A DNA stretch of 64,000 nt from Marinifilaceae bacterium (GCA_025210485.1 JAOARN010000121.1:1-64000); one strand, 5' to 3'. Positions 51,216-61,690 are shown, counted from the first letter of the stretch. Numbers and translations are program-made. Notes: generated by a model not told the origin, from the sequence alone.

Positions 51216-52022
51216 TTATTTAACTAATTCGTCATAAAGATTAGAATAAGCTTCTACATATTCATCTTTATCTTTGTATCCTATAACTGGTTTACCCGAG
51301 GCATAAGCATAATCTTTAACTTCTTGATTGACTTCTGGGCTTCCCATAACTATAGCATCTGCCTGATCAATTGCTAATTTATTAATCGAAGCATATGTTC
51401 TTTCTTTTAATATTTCAACATCACTTGGCTCTACACCTTCAACAATGGCCTTTTCGTGGAAATTTTCGGCAAATTGCGTTGGAAACTCATCATCATAAAC
51501 AGAGAACACAACTTTAGTATCAGTGAATAGAGGATCTTCGTTAAATGCTTTTTTCAAATACAGAGGTAATAAACCAGTAAACCAGCCTTGGCAATGAACT
51601 ACATCTGGAGCCCATCTAAGTTTTTTTACAGTTTCAAGAACACCTCTTGCGAAAAATATTGCTCTTTCATCATTATCTGCAAATCCCTCACCATTATCAT
51701 CTAAAAGAATTTTCTTCCTTTGGAAATAATCTTCATTATCAATAAAGTAAACCTGCATTCTTGCAGCCTGAATTGATGCAACCTTAATTATCAAAGGATG
51801 GTCGGTATCATCAATAATAAGATTCATACCCGACAAACGTATAACTTCGTGCAGTTGGTTTCTTCTCTCATTTATACAACCATAGCGAGGCATAAAAGTC
51901 CTTATTTCCTTACCAGTTTCTTGCACTCCTTGAGGTAGTTGTCTTCCTATTGCTGACATTTCTGTTTCTGGCAAATAAGGCATTATTTCTTGAGAAACAA
52001 ACAATACTTTTGTCTTTTCCAT
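51216..52022 (-). CDS. Glycogen/starch synthase-like protein, N-terminal GT5 domain only
   Basis: 268 residues, about half of a normal ~480-residue glycogen synthase. It has the GT5 N-terminal Rossmann half: VLFVSQEIMPYLPETEMSAIGRQLPQGV, MPRYGCINERR, ERAIFFARGVLETVKKLRWAPDVVHCQGW, but no second GT-B half, so the nucleotide-sugar site is missing. The Lys-x-Gly-Gly motif near the start is not present. Similar short proteins are widespread in Bacteroidetes, so it is not a new truncation; function unknown. It follows porU on the same strand, 267 bp away, with its own -7 element. Confidence 0.82.
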   Translation of the reverse strand: MEKTKVLFVSQEIMPYLPETEMSAIGRQLPQGVQETGKEIRTFMPRYGCINERRNQLHEVIRLSGMNLIIDDTDHPLIIKVASIQAARMQVYFIDNEDYFQRKKILLDDNGEGFADNDERAIFFARGVLETVKKLRWAPDVVHCQGWFTGLLPLYLKKAFNEDPLFTDTKVVFSVYDDEFPTQFAENFHEKAIVEGVEPSDVEILKERTYASINKLAIDQADAIVMGSPEVNQEVKDYAYASGKPVIGYKDKDEYVEAYSNLYDELVK

Positions 52023-52054
52023 ATATATAATATTGTTTTATTACAAATTCGCTG

Positions 52055-52062
52055 CAAAATTA
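52055..52062 (-). promoter_or_regulatory. Candidate -7 promoter element for the GT5-domain gene
   Basis: Minus strand TAATTTTG, a match to TAnnTTTG, 32 nt before the ATG. Confidence 0.42.
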
Positions 52063-52289
52063 ATAAAATTTATTAACTTTTTATAGGTCGATTTAATTAA
52101 AGATTCTTAATTACAGGTCTATTATATTACTATAAATTCTTTTTAATTAAATGAATGCTCGATTTTTCTTATCTACTAGTAGTTTCACAAAACTAAGAAT
52201 TTTTTTCAATTTTAATTAACCATTGTTAAAATTTTATTATTTTTTGATTAATGTTTAAGTTTTTATAACCAACATCAATTTTTTATAAT

Positions 52290-55200
52290 TTATAAGTGAT
52301 ACATCTTCTGCATTTTACTTACTGTATTTCCTTGTGAGTCCCTAACTTTACATCTATAAAAATAAACTCCACGCGCTAACTGATCTCCATATTCATCTTT
52401 TCCATCCCATTCAATAGTTTGAGCTATATTGCCTTGACTTTGTATTTGTCCTGATATTGTTTTTACTATTTTACCTGAAACCGTATAAACCTGAATTAAA
52501 ACATCTAAATTAGAACCTGCCTTATTGTGTTCAAATATAAACTTTGTATTAGTTGTAAATGGATTTGGATAATTTACTAAATTTCGAATAATCAACTTTT
52601 CGTCATTCTCAACCTTAAAACTTAATTCTTCTTGACTTGAATTATTCATATTATCCCATATCTTAAGAGATAATGTATGTTCTCCAGATTCCAAAGATTT
52701 CATTTGGTATCTTATTTCTCCTTTTTTATAATTGTTTAAATCAGAAATATAATAATCATTTAATTTTATTTCTTCTTTATTATCAATTTTCAGAATTATA
52801 TCATGCCCTATAGAATTGCCTATGGTATTTATTCCTGTTTCATCTTCTAATTTTGCAATTAATGTTGGAGAACTACCCGTTAATCCACCATCAACAAAAT
52901 CATAATTATTCATATATAACTGGACTACTGGACCATTATTGTCAATTATTGGATTTGGATTACTCCCTCCTACCTTTAATCCTTGTGTATTACCTATTCG
53001 TTGGTTTTCCGTCCTATCTGCATAATAAATAATTTTACCATCACCTTCTTTATAGCTTATGTCTTTTGGAACAAAAAAACTGTATTCAAATTCGCCCTTT
53101 TCCACTTTTGATTTTCCTCTAAATATAACAGCATCTCTGGATTCATACTCAAATGGATCACCATCATTACCTTTGGTTTCGAGTTGACGCTTCTTATCAT
53201 ACACAACGGGGTAAATATAACCATTGAAATCTTGCAACTTATTGTTTTTTGAGTCTGTAACAACTCCTTGTATATGTTGTTCACTCATAGCCATAAAACT
53301 ATCGCTAAAAGATGCAAGCTCAACATTATTTATTTTTGTGGTTAATATGTTTGGCTTTGGAAGCAAAATTTTCAATGCTGGATCACCAAGTAAAGTGAAA
53401 TTTCTTTTATTGATACCTGTATTAGAATTCACCTTTGTTATTCTCATTAAGTCTCCAATTCGAATATCATCCTCTGATTTTGATAGGTCGCATAATGCAA
53501 TATAGAAGTTCTTATTCAAATCAAAATTTGGAGTAGAATAAACCAACCTTGTTGTTGTCAACATTCCAACAGCTCCTCCATCGGGATTACACATTAATAT
53601 TTCGCCAGCAGATTTTAATTCATGATTATCGAATCGGCTAAATTCACAAGTAGCCGTAACAAAAACAGTTAATTTATTTTTATTTGTCCATGAATTGATA
53701 CTTGGTATATTTATCACTGATTCATGCGATAAGCCATATTCATTACCATGACCAGTGTAATTTACGATTAAACATCCATTATTTATATTATCTGTAATAT
53801 CTGATTTTGCTTGTGGATAAGACTGACCATAAGCCGAACTAAGCTGCTGGTAACTATCAAGAAAAAGGCTTTTTGTATTAATAGATGGATTATTATTCTG
53901 CACATATTCTATTAAAAGATTTGCATCTCGCATATGAATATTTCCATCCTCATCATCAGCTATAAACAATATTTTATTTTGCCATGATCCTGATTCAGAA
54001 TTATAATATTTCTGAATTTTATTCACTATATCTGTTGCTTCAGATTCTGAATTCACAGCTAATCTTCCAACTCCAATATCAACTAATCCTTGGTGTCCAC
54101 CTTCGTCTTCATCCATAAAAACAAAAAAATCATCACTTACGAAACTCTCAACTGGACTTAGTGATTCAAAACTTTGATAACAAGGAATGTCATTGGTTGA
54201 TTTACCTGTGATATTTTTATTATCATATGATGCATCTCCAAATAGAAGCAGATATTTTGGCAATTTGCCTTGTTGTTGACCTCTTGTGTACAACATTCTT
54301 ACGAAATTACGAATAGAACTAATATCTGGACTTCCAGATGAAAATTCATTGTAAATTTGATTTACATCTACCACTATTGATGAAAGATTATCTTTTGATC
54401 TATGTAGATTTGCAAGAGCATTAGCTTGATTTAAATATCTACGGTTGCTAACAATAATTAAATCTACTACAGGGCTAGCATGTAGATTTTGATTTTTCAC
54501 CTCAGACGATAAAAAGACCTCTGGAAAATCTTTACTCAGTGGATTGAAAACAACATATTTCTTTAATTTATTTGGCAAATCAGTAAAACTCGTAATAGAA
54601 TTTGAAAAATTTGATTTCACTAATCTCTGATTTTCACTATCTCCAATCTCCCATATAATATCACTAGTTTTTGTGTTTGTTATATTATACTTCACAGTAC
54701 CAATATATCCAATACTTTCAGAAGATTGAAAACTCAATTGTTCTCCTTTCAGATTAAGAGCACATTTAGCATGTGCAGAAATATAGTCAAGCCAGATTAT
54801 ATCAGAAGGAAAGTCTTTTTCAGCATACATCCCTATATTCACTTGTTCATTATAGGATCCTGCAATCTCATATTTCCCATATTGTAAATTAGCATACCGG
54901 GATGTATATGAACTTAAATTAACCGGATTGAATTGGAGTTTCCCAATTTCTTGAGAATTATAATTAATATTCAAACTTGGATTTCCGCTTGATCGAGCCA
55001 CTGATCGAACCTTTACGTATAAGCTATTTTGTAGTATTCCTGGAAAATTAAACCCAAAAGAGCTTGATTGTTCTATGTCCATCTTTTGTCCTAACCATAA
55101 ACTACCACTATTTAATAAATTATACTTATCTTCTTCGTAGTATTGATTATTATCATAAAAATTAATTTCTTGATTAGATTCAGGGAAATTTATATCTGAA

Positions 55201-56063
55201 TTAGGAAAATTATACTCTCCTAAATCTGAGCTAATAAAATAAAAAGCACTATCTGAGTATATGTTTTTTTGATGTTCATAAATCTTCTCTTCCTTATTAT
55301 AAGTCCAGTTTGTTGGACCATTTGCATAAAACAATATATAGTCGCCCTCATTAAATATATTATCGTCACCTTTATTCATATACATAATATTCAGAGGAAG
55401 ATCATCCTTATCTTCATCCTTATTATACACTGAAAGCATTCCACCTCCGTGTCCATATATTCTAATATTTTTTGGATTTGTAATACCAAACTGAATCAAT
55501 TGCTCGTAACTAATTTTATGGATCCCCGACTTAGTAACGGCTATTTTTTTCCAATTGCCAGAAGATAAAATAGAATACGACTTATAGGTCTTCATTCTTT
55601 TTTTTCTATTCTTTGTTGAATTACTTTCTGATAAAAGTCTTAAATTAAAATCTATTAATTTTGAGTAATCTGACGAAGTTGATTTTCTAATTGGACAAAA
55701 ACTAACCAACAAATACTTTTTATTTCGGGAATGGTATGATTTTACTTTAATATTGAATTGCGATTCGATTTTTGATACATTAATACTATTTAATTCCTCT
55801 TGGTTTAGTTTTTCAAAAATATCGTTCTCTATTCTTATATTGGTATAATTAGTTCCTGTTACTTCAAAACTATAGGAAAATACTGGTAGATTATCAGCAT
55901 AATTGTAATCACAATTATTCTCAAAACATATTATCTTTCTTGACTCAGATTTACTCAACTTTATTTCATCTAATTTCCATTTTAACTTAAAATTATTCTG
56001 TGAGAACAAAATGTTACTATACATAAGAAAAAGTAGTAATATAAGAATAGGCTTTAGCTTCAT
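52290..56063 (-). CDS. porU: Type IX secretion system sortase PorU
   Basis: 1257 residues, C25 (gingipain-like) cysteine peptidase. Signal peptide ends near SNILFSQ. Catalytic His772 is in NYTGHGNEYG and Cys806 in VTATCEFSR. An N-terminal ~500 residues precede the peptidase region. The last ~90 residues (NLVNYPNPFTTNTKF ... GVYFYRCKV) are a type IX C-terminal-domain-like beta-sandwich. PorU cleaves CTD signals from T9SS cargo at the cell surface and attaches them to lipid. It is divergent from gldJ, as in Flavobacterium; porV is not found next to it here. Confidence 0.93.
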   Translation of the reverse strand: MKLKPILILLLFLMYSNILFSQNNFKLKWKLDEIKLSKSESRKIICFENNCDYNYADNLPVFSYSFEVTGTNYTNIRIENDIFEKLNQEELNSINVSKIESQFNIKVKSYHSRNKKYLLVSFCPIRKSTSSDYSKLIDFNLRLLSESNSTKNRKKRMKTYKSYSILSSGNWKKIAVTKSGIHKISYEQLIQFGITNPKNIRIYGHGGGMLSVYNKDEDKDDLPLNIMYMNKGDDNIFNEGDYILFYANGPTNWTYNKEEKIYEHQKNIYSDSAFYFISSDLGEYNFPNSDINFPESNQEINFYDNNQYYEEDKYNLLNSGSLWLGQKMDIEQSSSFGFNFPGILQNSLYVKVRSVARSSGNPSLNINYNSQEIGKLQFNPVNLSSYTSRYANLQYGKYEIAGSYNEQVNIGMYAEKDFPSDIIWLDYISAHAKCALNLKGEQLSFQSSESIGYIGTVKYNITNTKTSDIIWEIGDSENQRLVKSNFSNSITSFTDLPNKLKKYVVFNPLSKDFPEVFLSSEVKNQNLHASPVVDLIIVSNRRYLNQANALANLHRSKDNLSSIVVDVNQIYNEFSSGSPDISSIRNFVRMLYTRGQQQGKLPKYLLLFGDASYDNKNITGKSTNDIPCYQSFESLSPVESFVSDDFFVFMDEDEGGHQGLVDIGVGRLAVNSESEATDIVNKIQKYYNSESGSWQNKILFIADDEDGNIHMRDANLLIEYVQNNNPSINTKSLFLDSYQQLSSAYGQSYPQAKSDITDNINNGCLIVNYTGHGNEYGLSHESVINIPSINSWTNKNKLTVFVTATCEFSRFDNHELKSAGEILMCNPDGGAVGMLTTTRLVYSTPNFDLNKNFYIALCDLSKSEDDIRIGDLMRITKVNSNTGINKRNFTLLGDPALKILLPKPNILTTKINNVELASFSDSFMAMSEQHIQGVVTDSKNNKLQDFNGYIYPVVYDKKRQLETKGNDGDPFEYESRDAVIFRGKSKVEKGEFEYSFFVPKDISYKEGDGKIIYYADRTENQRIGNTQGLKVGGSNPNPIIDNNGPVVQLYMNNYDFVDGGLTGSSPTLIAKLEDETGINTIGNSIGHDIILKIDNKEEIKLNDYYISDLNNYKKGEIRYQMKSLESGEHTLSLKIWDNMNNSSQEELSFKVENDEKLIIRNLVNYPNPFTTNTKFIFEHNKAGSNLDVLIQVYTVSGKIVKTISGQIQSQGNIAQTIEWDGKDEYGDQLARGVYFYRCKVRDSQGNTVSKMQKMYHL

Positions 56064-56663
56064 GATATTCTAAGTGTAATTTTTAAAAAAACCATATTTA
56101 TTTATTATAATAAAGATATTATAATTTTCAATTATGAGAATTAGATAATTAATAAAAAACAAAACTCAAAGTTAACAAAAAGCTTAACCTATTTCACTAT
56201 AATATTTATTATTGAAGAACAGATAAAACCAATATTTGATATAAAATCATGTATTTTAATAATTAAAAATATTTCCACGAATAATATTTAGTGTGTTTTA
56301 TTCGTTATTATGAAAAGGAATATTAATCTTAATAATAAATTAATTATTTTTCAGTATAGCATTTTAGCATACTGTTAAATAAGAGTAAATTAGTGTAAGT
56401 TTTCATAATTTTTTGAAATTAATTGGAAAAAAGTAAAACAGAACACAATAATTTATATCTATATTTAGTTATATTTGTTGAATTAATTATTTTTTGAGAC
56501 GAACAGCATTTATTTAACTATAAATGTGAATATTTTTTTAATTAAGTTGCTTTTAGTTTAGCCATTTGCATATTATCTATAATTAGAGTATAATATATTT
56601 CAATTTAGAAATTAATTTAATTGTATTGCTTGGCAGATGTCTTAGTTTAAAAATTATCTACCT
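56064..56663. other. Divergent porU/gldJ intergenic region
   Basis: 600 bp, extremely AT-rich, between the porU and gldJ start codons. It must contain both promoters. I see no gene, strong hairpin or RNA. Confidence 0.4.
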
Positions 56664-58190
56664 ATGAAATTAAAAACTAACATTTTTGTTGCTATTGCGG
56701 TTGTTTTGTCCGTTTTTACACAATCTTGCTCCAAGATGGGTATTCTAGGAGGTGGGGAAAAATCACCTACTACTGGCATGCCATATAATAGTAAAGAATA
56801 CGGAGGATTTCAGCATAATTCAGGTTATCATCAAGAAACAGGACCAGGTCTTGTATACATTCAAGGTGGTAGCTTCACCATGGGACAAACACAACAAGAT
56901 GTATTATCTGAATGGAATAATGTTCCAAGACGCGTTACTCTTCCATCATACTATATAGATGAGTGCGAAGTAAGAAATGTAGATTATCTTGAATATCTAT
57001 ATTGGTTAAAAAGAGTATATGTATCATATCCTTCTGTGCATAAAAAAGCATTGCCAGACACCTTAGTCTGGAGAAATGAACTAGCATATAACGAACCTTA
57101 TGTCTTAAATTATCTTAGACATCCAGCATATGCTGAATATCCTGTTGTTGGCGTATCATGGGAGCAAGCTGTGGAATATTGCGAATGGAGAACAGACAGA
57201 GTTAACGAACAAATTCTTATTGAAAAAGGTATACTTAATCCTGATCCAAACCAGAAAGATGAAAACAACTTTAACACTGATGCTTATTTAGCTGGTAAAT
57301 ACATCGGTAGCGTCAAAGAAAATCTAGATAATCTTGGACCTGATGGAGAAGATAAAAGACCTGTAAGATGGAATGATGGTATTTTATTACCTAAATACCG
57401 CCTACCGACCGAGGCCGAGTGGGAATATGCTGCTCTAGGACTTGTAGGAAATACTTCGGAAGAAAGAATTACAAGTAGAAGAATATATCCATGGAATGGT
57501 CACTGGGTTAGAAATGAAAACCTAAAAGACAGAGGTAAAATGATGGCCAACTTTGCACGTGGTAGAGGTGATTATATGGGTACTGCTGGTTCATTAAATG
57601 ATGGTGGTGACATTACCATGCCTGTTAAATCTTTTTGGCCTAACGACTATGGATTATATTGTATGTCAGGTAATGTAAACGAATGGGTTGCTGATGTATA
57701 TAGACCTATGTCTTCTCAAGATGTTGCCGAATTTAATCCTTATCGTGGTAACGTGTTTACTACATTGGTTAGAGACTCGGATGGGAATGTAGTTGAAAAA
57801 GACTCTTTAGGTAGATTAAGAAGAAGACTTCAAACAGATGAAGAATTAATTGGTCGTAAAAATTATCATACTGCTGATAACCGTAACTATAAAGATGGTG
57901 ACGTAATGTCTAGTATCGTAGATGATGGACAATGGAATAATCCAGATCATCAGAAAGGTGGCTCGGGCAGAATGTATGTTCATGCCAAAGGAGGTGCCAA
58001 AGGTGAATATTCAAGTCTTGTAACAGATGAAACTAGAGTTTACAAAGGTGGATCATGGAAAGATAGAGCCTATTGGTTGTCTCCAAGTACTAGAAGATAT
58101 TTAGGACAAAGAGAAGCAACTGACGATATAGGTTTTAGATGTGCGATGAGTCATGTAGGGAAACCAAGAAAAGACGAAGTAAAAAAATAA
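56664..58190 (+). CDS. gldJ: Gliding motility/T9SS lipoprotein GldJ
   Basis: 508 residues with lipoprotein signal (FTQSC, Cys22). Formylglycine-generating-enzyme-like (FGE/sulfatase-modifying) fold: GPGLVYIQGGSFTMGQ, YYIDECEVRN, PVVGVSWEQAVEYCEWR, LPTEAEWEYAAL, GNVNEWVADVY and the end RVYKGGSWKDRAYW ... IGFRCAM. GldK/PorK shares this fold; segments such as NVPRRVT and ALPDTLVWRNELAYNEPYV, and the place beside porU, favour GldJ. GldJ stabilises the motor/secretion machinery; not an enzyme. Confidence 0.85.
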   Translation: MKLKTNIFVAIAVVLSVFTQSCSKMGILGGGEKSPTTGMPYNSKEYGGFQHNSGYHQETGPGLVYIQGGSFTMGQTQQDVLSEWNNVPRRVTLPSYYIDECEVRNVDYLEYLYWLKRVYVSYPSVHKKALPDTLVWRNELAYNEPYVLNYLRHPAYAEYPVVGVSWEQAVEYCEWRTDRVNEQILIEKGILNPDPNQKDENNFNTDAYLAGKYIGSVKENLDNLGPDGEDKRPVRWNDGILLPKYRLPTEAEWEYAALGLVGNTSEERITSRRIYPWNGHWVRNENLKDRGKMMANFARGRGDYMGTAGSLNDGGDITMPVKSFWPNDYGLYCMSGNVNEWVADVYRPMSSQDVAEFNPYRGNVFTTLVRDSDGNVVEKDSLGRLRRRLQTDEELIGRKNYHTADNRNYKDGDVMSSIVDDGQWNNPDHQKGGSGRMYVHAKGGAKGEYSSLVTDETRVYKGGSWKDRAYWLSPSTRRYLGQREATDDIGFRCAMSHVGKPRKDEVKK

Positions 58191-58206
58191 GCCAAGCATA
58201 TAACAC

Positions 58207-58241
58207 AAAAAAAGCGATAGTTGTTAACTATCGCTTTTTTT
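58207..58241. terminator. Bidirectional terminator
   Basis: AAAAAAAGCGATAGT-TGTT-AACTATCGCTTTTTTT between the converging gldJ and cstA; a 15-bp stem. Confidence 0.9.
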
Positions 58242-58247
58242 TATACC

Positions 58248-59687
58248 CTAACAATTTCTATTTTTCCAAAACACAGTCATAAAAATATAAAGAAATATAG
58301 AGAAAACTACAGATAAACTGTAAGCCAATAGCGGACTCAAAAACAAGCCTCCAGAAGAGTATGGAGCTACCAGAATATAAGAAGAACATACCAAACTCAT
58401 AAATAAAGCAGGAATACTTAAGTATAAATGATTTTTATTATTTTTCATCAAATAGGCTGAAGCAGTCCATAGCATTATCACGGAAAGTATTTGATTAGAA
58501 ATACCAACATATTTCCATATTGTAGCAAAATCAATTTGAGAAAGAATAAAACCTACAATAAACAAAGGAATGGAAATATATAATCTTGATTTTATATTTG
58601 ATTGATTAATCTTCAATAAATCAGCTAAACTAAGACGAGCACTTCTAAATGCAGTATCTCCAGTAGTTATAGGACAGGCAATCACTCCTATTATTGCAAT
58701 GATAGCACCAGATTTACCTAACCATGTATTACAAATTAGATTTACAATCTGTGCAGGTTTAACCCCTGAATTAATACTTTGATTCAAACCATCTACATCA
58801 CCATAAAAATTCATTGCAGCTGTAGCCCAAATCATAGCAACAATACCCTCAACAATCATAGAGCCATAAAATACTGGTCGTCCATATGATTCTTTGGTCA
58901 TACATCTTGCCATCATAGGTGATTGAGTAGAATGAAAACCCGAAATGGCACCACATGATAACACAATAAACATCATCGGAAATAGAATATTTTTATGAGG
59001 AATACAATGCATATTTTTTAAACTAGATAGACTAATTTCATTAAGACTAAAATCTGAAACCTGAAAATGCATATATATCATCACCACTGCAATGCTAACT
59101 GCCATTATCAACAAAGCAATCCCAAATAAGGGATATATTTTTCCAATAATTTTATTTATTGGCAAGAGGGTTGCTATTAGGTAGTATGCAAAAATAATAT
59201 AAAGCCACCAAGTCATGGAAGTTTTAGTCATAGCTGCGAGTAAGGATGCAGGACCATTAACAAAAGCGACACCTACAAATATTAGAAGCATCAAGGTAAA
59301 AATCGAAACAAGGTATTTTGTAGTATTTCCTAGGTACTTTCCGACTATCTCGGGCATACTTATTCCATTATGTCGTATTGAAATCATACCTGAAAAATAG
59401 TCATGGACAGCACCCATAAAAATACATCCTAACACAATCCAGATATATGAAATCGGTCCATACATAGCCCCTAATATAGCACCAAATATAGGACCTAAAC
59501 CAGCAATATTTAGAAATTGAATAGTAAACATTTTCCACTTCTTCATAGGAATATAATCAACTCCATCCTCTAATTTTATTGCTGGAGTGATTTTAGAATC
59601 ATCAATCGAAAAAAATTTCTCAATAAATTTACCATAGCTAAAATAAGCCAATATCAGAATACTGATAGATATAATAAAAGTTAACAT
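58248..59687 (-). CDS. cstA: Carbon starvation protein CstA-type transporter
   Basis: 479 residues and about thirteen transmembrane helices. Family features: MLTFIISISILILAYFSYGKFIEK, DGVDYIPMKKW, FLNIAGLGPIFGAILGAMYGP and GAVHDYFSGMISIRHNG. It is the shorter form found in many Bacteroidetes and Firmicutes, against ~700 residues in E. coli. CstA-type proteins import peptides or pyruvate; the substrate here is unknown. Confidence 0.92.
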   Translation of the reverse strand: MLTFIISISILILAYFSYGKFIEKFFSIDDSKITPAIKLEDGVDYIPMKKWKMFTIQFLNIAGLGPIFGAILGAMYGPISYIWIVLGCIFMGAVHDYFSGMISIRHNGISMPEIVGKYLGNTTKYLVSIFTLMLLIFVGVAFVNGPASLLAAMTKTSMTWWLYIIFAYYLIATLLPINKIIGKIYPLFGIALLIMAVSIAVVMIYMHFQVSDFSLNEISLSSLKNMHCIPHKNILFPMMFIVLSCGAISGFHSTQSPMMARCMTKESYGRPVFYGSMIVEGIVAMIWATAAMNFYGDVDGLNQSINSGVKPAQIVNLICNTWLGKSGAIIAIIGVIACPITTGDTAFRSARLSLADLLKINQSNIKSRLYISIPLFIVGFILSQIDFATIWKYVGISNQILSVIMLWTASAYLMKNNKNHLYLSIPALFMSLVCSSYILVAPYSSGGLFLSPLLAYSLSVVFSIFLYIFMTVFWKNRNC

Positions 59688-59780
59688 AATTGTATTTTAA
59701 AATTTGCCTAAATGTACTAATTCCATTTTTAAATAGTTCCTCCAACTATATAAATAAAAGCATAATAAAAAAGACAAGAC

Positions 59781-59810
59781 ATGACTCAAATATTAAAATC
59801 ATTGAGTCAT
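59781..59810. repeat. Perfect 9-bp inverted repeat upstream of amn
   Basis: ATGACTCAA and TTGAGTCAT separated by 12 nt, in the divergent cstA/amn gap. Possibly an operator; no T-run. The rest of the 230-bp gap shows no gene. Confidence 0.35.
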
Positions 59811-59917
59811 TATCATTTACAATTATCAATATAATAAGCATTATATTATATTTTTTATTATTTTGGTATTTCTAATTGAATAATGCCATTTAGATTTATT
59901 AAAACCCAAAATAAAAT

Positions 59918-60688
59918 ATGAAAACAAAATTAGAAATTGTCGAGAATTGGCTCCCTAGATATACTGGACGAAAATTATCAGAATTCACATCATATATTTT
60001 ACTTACCAACTTCAACTATTATGTAGAGTTATTTGCGTCTGAATTTCAGGTTGAAATTTCAGGATCAGATAAAGCTATGCCAAATGCATCATTTGAAAAT
60101 ATTACAATCATAAATTTTGGTATGGGAAGCCCAAATGCAGCAACAATAATGGATCTATTAAGTGCAATAAGTCCTAAAGCTGTTATTTTTCTTGGCAAAT
60201 GTGGAGGACTAAAACGAAAAAATAAACTAGGGGACTTTATATTACCCATAGCTGCAATCAGAAGCGAGGGAACATCGGATGATTATCTTCCCCCTGAGGT
60301 TCCTGCCCTGCCAGCATTTAGTATTCAGATGACCTCATCTCAACTTATCTCCGAAATGGGTTTAGATTATTTTACAGGAACTGTATTTACAACGAATAAA
60401 AGAGTATGGGAGTATGATGATAGATTTAAAAAATATCTTAGGAAAACTAGAGCAATGGCAATAGATATGGAGACTGCCACTTTATTCTCTGTAGGCTTCT
60501 ACAATGAAATACCTGTTGGTGCAGTATTATTAGTTACTGACCAACCAATGATATCGGAAGGTGTTAAAACACAGACAAGCGATGAAAAAGTTACAGATAA
60601 TTTCGTAAACTTGCATTTAAAAATAGGAATTGATTCCTTAAAAGAGATTGAGGAGAAACACTTTTCCGTAAAACATTTAAGATTTTAG
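59918..60688 (+). CDS. amn: AMP nucleosidase
   Basis: 256 residues, the short Bacteroidetes form lacking the N-terminal domain of the E. coli enzyme. Nucleoside-phosphorylase fold: INFGMGSPNAATIMDLL, VIFLGKCGGLKRKNKLGDFILPIAAIRSEGTS and AIDMETATLF. Hydrolyses AMP to adenine and ribose-5-phosphate. The holA start follows 6 nt later, a typical Bacteroidetes pairing. Confidence 0.9.
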   Translation: MKTKLEIVENWLPRYTGRKLSEFTSYILLTNFNYYVELFASEFQVEISGSDKAMPNASFENITIINFGMGSPNAATIMDLLSAISPKAVIFLGKCGGLKRKNKLGDFILPIAAIRSEGTSDDYLPPEVPALPAFSIQMTSSQLISEMGLDYFTGTVFTTNKRVWEYDDRFKKYLRKTRAMAIDMETATLFSVGFYNEIPVGAVLLVTDQPMISEGVKTQTSDEKVTDNFVNLHLKIGIDSLKEIEEKHFSVKHLRF

Positions 60689-60694
60689 AGATAG

Positions 60695-61690
60695 ATGTCA
60701 GCACATTTAATTTTATCCAAACTAAAAAACAAAGAATTTGGACCTATATATTTCTTCATGGGAGAAGAAGAATACTTTATTGATCTTTTGACGGACTATA
60801 TGGTTAGCAACTGTATAGATGAAGATGCAAGAGACTTCAACCAAACTATTGTATATGGTAAGGACATTAAGGTCGAAGATTTAATTAATCTTGCTAAGCG
60901 ATTCCCTATGATGTCGGAGAAACAACTTGTACTGGTAAGAGAAGCACAAAGCTTAGCATCTATAGAAAAATTAGCAAATTACGTAAAGTCTCCGAATCCT
61001 TCCTGCATTCTAATTTTAGCATACAAACATAAATCCTTAGATAAAAGAACTGCACTGTATAAAGCTCTTTCAAAAAACGCTGTCCTTTTTGAATCAAAAA
61101 AAATATATGACAATAAAGTTCCTGAGTGGATAATTATGTATTTAAAGGATATGTCTATAAAAATAGACAACAAAGCAGCTCATTTGATTGGAGAGTATTT
61201 AGGTAATGATTTGAAAAAAATCACAAAATCACTTGAAAAGATACTTGTCAACAATATAAAAAACATAAATTCAGATCATGTCGAAAAATATATTGGTATC
61301 TCTAAAGACTTTAATATTTTTGAATTACAGAAAGCTATTGGGATCAGAGACGTTTATAAAGCAAATCAAATTATATATTATTTTATAAATAATGAGAAGA
61401 ACAATCCTTTTCCTTTAGTTTTGACAATGTTGTTTTCTTATTTTTCAAAGTTATTGAAGTTTTACTTTCTACCGAACAAGAACAATGACAAGGAGGTGGC
61501 AAATGAATTAAAAATTAATCCATATTTTGTAAAGGAGTATAAAATTGCAGCAAAGAATTACCCTCCTGTAAAATTGGTGTATATAATTGAAATGATACGA
61601 AAATATGATCTTAAGTATAAGGGGAAGGATAATTTATCTAATTCTTCGGGAGAACTTTTAAAAGAATTTATTTATAAGATTTTACACTGA
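60695..61690 (+). CDS. holA: DNA polymerase III subunit delta
   Basis: 331 residues. Clamp-loader delta: GPIYFFMGEEEYFIDLLTDY at the start, then VREAQSLASIEKLANYVKSPNPSCILILAYKHKSLDKRT and DKTLSNSSGELLKEF-like C-terminus. Low similarity between distant holA genes makes it less obvious, but the order and amn neighbour agree. Confidence 0.9.
   Translation: MSAHLILSKLKNKEFGPIYFFMGEEEYFIDLLTDYMVSNCIDEDARDFNQTIVYGKDIKVEDLINLAKRFPMMSEKQLVLVREAQSLASIEKLANYVKSPNPSCILILAYKHKSLDKRTALYKALSKNAVLFESKKIYDNKVPEWIIMYLKDMSIKIDNKAAHLIGEYLGNDLKKITKSLEKILVNNIKNINSDHVEKYIGISKDFNIFELQKAIGIRDVYKANQIIYYFINNEKNNPFPLVLTMLFSYFSKLLKFYFLPNKNNDKEVANELKINPYFVKEYKIAAKNYPPVKLVYIIEMIRKYDLKYKGKDNLSNSSGELLKEFIYKILH

Noticed and set aside
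51216-52022. Frameshifted full-length glycogen synthase
   Set aside because: Downstream sequence (51165-51215) is a terminator with no remains of a C-terminal half, and short versions of this protein are usual in Bacteroidetes.
56664-58190. PorK/GldK or an active formylglycine-generating enzyme
   Set aside because: The fold is shared, but several segments and the neighbouring porU match GldJ; gldL/M/N do not follow as they would after gldK.
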